Source of the DNA: Candidatus Endonucleibacter bathymodioli
Lineage (GTDB): Bacteria > Pseudomonadota > Gammaproteobacteria > Pseudomonadales > Endozoicomonadaceae
Direction of reading: 5' to 3'
Assembly: GCA_030674915.1 (NCBI GenBank)
Contig: JASXSV010000003.1
Location: forward strand, 1 to 64,000
Length of the DNA: 64,000 bases
The translations under genes were made by a program, and so were the position numbers. Positions 62,212 through 64,000 of the stretch are shown piece after piece. Every line of letters starts with the position of its first letter. Position 1 is the first letter of the stretch. The notes under the pieces were generated by a model that saw only the letters and a program-made list of their open reading frames with translations, did no database searches and was not told the origin of the DNA.

Positions 62212-62900
62212 CTACACGTCGTCAATCTTCATTCCCTCTGGGAAGAATCGCCGTAGCAGGACATTAGTATTCTCGTTAAATTCACGGTGCCATGAGAGGC
62301 ACGGCTTAGCAAAGTATATATTCCGGCCTAATGATTGAGCGATACTTGCGTGGCCGGAAAGATCACCGCAGTTATCAAACGTAATGGTCTTACAGTCACT
62401 CTTGTAAGGTGGTAGCATCTTTTTGATGGTCTAGCTTACTGCTTTTTTGGTCTTATTTTTCACTCTGACTGTTTAAAAGAAGTCTCGAGACACGCTCGGT
62501 CAGCGTCACAAGATATTCATCTTGGCCGTGAACGGTATCCCCTCCTAGTGGCCGACCTCTTCTTTTATATCCGCGCATTCTTGGCGCTCAGCAAAATCCA
62601 CGAGGTCAGGAATTAATCTGGCTCCCAGCTTCAGCACCCTGATGCTGCCGATAAAGGTTACCTTTGCGCTGGAGAAGGCAACTTCATTGGTTTTTTCTGA
62701 TTAGACGATACGCAGCCGGTAACTAATCGTCCTATTATAAGACTCAAGTTTCATGCGCCCTGCAATTTGCTCTGGTGTAAAGCCTAAGCCTAGCTGGGAC
62801 TTCGCCTGCCGACTTGCCTCATCCGTTCTTTTGTGAAGCTTGGTGGTCTTACGCCCTTGCAGGCTGTGGAGATGAGTTTCATCTGCATCATAAGCCCAAG
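62212..62900 (-). pseudogene. IS30-family transposase relic (type C)
   Basis: Reading the minus strand from 62900: HSLQGRKTTKLHKRTDEASR, GFTPEQIAGRMKLESYNRTI, then stops, and finally 62418-62212 reads MLPPYKSDCKTITFDNCGDL and FAKPCLSWHREFNENTNVLL. This is an IS30-family order with many stops. It is the longer sister of the relic at 1490-1790. The following 62901-63350 shows no gene. Confidence 0.8.
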
Positions 62901-63353
62901 TGCCAGCTCATGAGTTCCAAGGAGATTCTTTTATTGGAGCGTTGCAGATAACCACCAATACTATTCGCCGAAAATACAAGTATGTTAAAGGATTGAATCT
63001 GGTATCGTTCAGCCAGAGTCAGCTGTTTGTAAGAGTTTCCCTTGTGGTCACCGTATTCCTTGTGTGAGAACTACAACCTATGAACAGCTGACTTTAAAAT
63101 TAATTGCAAGTGTGTCGGTTATTGTGGAAATTTAGGAAGTAAGAATAGGAGACAACTACTATGGAGCAGGAGGATCTGTTATTAGTTTGGTATATTTCAT
63201 TGAATTTTTATCGATATAATTGCTCTAACTTATTAAGGAAAGTGGAAATATAAGCAATGATGCTGCAAGTTATGTTTACTCCATATGATCATGGTGTTTT
63301 CATTGCTTTTAAGTGCACTTGTTACATTTTGAAATAATGGAGAGGGTATAGTT

Positions 63354-63521
63354 ATGAAAGTAATGAATTCAGGTTATGGAGCACTTTGTACCATTGCAAC
63401 TGATTGTATTAATGTAGGTTCAGTTATGGTGGCTGTAGTATTCAATGTATTGAATAAAGGTTACTCTTTAGTTATGCCAGATAAATATAATAAGAGACCT
63501 TTGCACGATAACGCTGCATAA
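63354..63521 (+). CDS. Small hydrophobic peptide gene cut by an IS5 end
   Basis: GGAGAGGGT lies five bases before the ATG. The product reads MKVMNSGYGALCTIATDCIN, then a Val-rich hydrophobic segment, and MPDKYNK at 63474-63494. Beyond that the frame enters the IS5 terminus (gagacctttgcacga) and gains a spurious RPLHDNAA tail. About 47 native residues remain. Function unknown. Confidence 0.4.
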   Translation: MKVMNSGYGALCTIATDCINVGSVMVAVVFNVLNKGYSLVMPDKYNKRPLHDNAA

Positions 63522-63564
63522 GCCCCACTATTAATTAAATTGTATTTTTTTGAGGATAAAGCCT
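63494..63564 (-). mobile_element. IS5 right-end fragment next to IS30-B
   Basis: 71 bases identical in layout to the right end of IS5 copy A (43341-43410), beginning gagacctttgcacga. It abuts the IS30-B terminus at 63565 at exactly the junction seen in copy A. Confidence 0.85.
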
Positions 63565-64000
63565 CGCGGATTTTAGTCATAAGTGCGCCCTTAAAATTTA
63601 TGCAGCTAACGCCATTTCACTATAAATCTCATCAGGTGTTTTAAAGTCTAACAGTTTTCTTGGTCTTTGGTTTAGTCGGTTTTGTATATCTAAAATTTCT
63701 TTGTCAGTGACATTATCCAAAGATTGGCTTTTGGGCAAATATTGTCTTATCAAACCATTATGATTTTCATTCAAACCTCGTTCCCACGAGGAGTAAGGGT
63801 GAGCAAAATAGGTATCTACGTTAAGCTTTTTCTTGATTTTTTCATGAAAGGCGAACTCCTTTCCGTTATCAAATGTGATCGTGAGTAAGTCTGATTGGTA
63901 AGGCTTGAGCATCGTTATAATTGCTTTCGTCACCACGTCAGCGTGCTTTGAAGGAACACGTTTTACCAAATTTAATTTACTCACTCTTTCCGTTAATGTA
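63565..64000 (-). mobile_element. IS30-family element B, second copy (partial)
   Basis: It begins cgcggattttagtcataagt at 63565 and runs off the window. The visible DNA matches 51672-52109 of the complete copy without differences that I can see. Confidence 0.9.
63598..64000 (-). CDS. IS30-B transposase, C-terminal part, cut by window end
   Basis: The last 134 or so residues of an IS30 transposase (VSKLNLVKRVPSKHADVVTK, TFDNGKEFAFHEKI, FAHPYSSWERGLNENHNGLI, RPRKLLDFKTPDEIYSEMAL). Identical in residues to the end of 51120-52077. Whether this copy is intact upstream cannot be seen. Confidence 0.85.
   Translation of the reverse strand, partial: TLTERVSKLNLVKRVPSKHADVVTKAIITMLKPYQSDLLTITFDNGKEFAFHEKIKKKLNVDTYFAHPYSSWERGLNENHNGLIRQYLPKSQSLDNVTDKEILDIQNRLNQRPRKLLDFKTPDEIYSEMALAA

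Overview
The window comes from an AT-rich, host-associated gammaproteobacterium. The core gene order supports this: rlmE-ftsH-folP-glmM, tpiA-secG-tRNA-Leu-rimP-nusA-infB-rbfA-truB-rpsO-pnp, rpsU-(yqeY)-dnaG-rpoD with divergent tsaD, and dsbD-aroQ-accB-accC are all classical gammaproteobacterial (Pseudomonas/Oceanospirillales-like) blocks. The many insertion sequences, the broken housekeeping gene yqeY, the tandem secreted ankyrin-repeat proteins and an Inc-like two-helix membrane protein point to an intracellular or closely animal-associated lifestyle. An Endozoicomonadaceae-type symbiont or parasite is my guess, but the lineage cannot be proved from this sequence alone.

Layout. 1-9.9 kb is accessory: a secreted Cys-containing protein, heptanucleotide tandem arrays, an IS30 relic, three tandem paralogous ankyrin genes with signal peptides (minus strand, each in a repeated block of about 2.2 kb), a MITE with IS5-type ends, and a decayed NTPase-like gene. 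9.9-20.9 kb (minus strand) is the translation/RNA block tpiA-secG-tRNA-Leu(GAG)-rimP-nusA-infB-rbfA-truB-rpsO-pnp. 21.6-27.3 kb (plus strand) is rlmE-ftsH-folP-glmM. The two halves are normally co-oriented, so an inversion has split them. 27.5-39.5 kb holds putA, cca, folB, tsaD and the macromolecular-synthesis operon rpsU-yqeY(pseudo)-dnaG-rpoD. 39.7-45.8 kb is an IS graveyard (two IS5 types, IS3, IS30, IS256) with one intact cold-shock gene. 46.4-50.9 kb is dsbD-aroQ-accB-accC (minus). 51.0-53.6 kb is an IS30 copy, ppa and a TRIC/UPF0126 membrane protein. 54.1-59.0 kb is a compact three-gene envelope cassette (RND/MMPL exporter, LolA-like periplasmic protein, outer-membrane barrel). 59.3-60.8 kb encodes the Inc-like acidic protein. 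The window ends in more IS5/IS30 relics and runs off inside an IS30 transposase.

The most interesting signal is at the C-termini of the three ankyrin proteins. Each ends in about 45 residues that read like an animal SOCS box (L-x3-[V/A/S]-x3-I-R, then a spacer and LPLP-type motif plus YL/FL). This is the domain order of eukaryotic ASB proteins, the Cullin-5 ubiquitin ligase receptors. With the N-terminal signal peptides this suggests exported mimics of host E3 ligase adaptors. This is an inference from motif reading and needs profile and structure tests. Other notable points are a DHPS (folP) with altered signature loops, a dispersed palindromic intergenic repeat family, and nested IS elements with a microhomology deletion scar.
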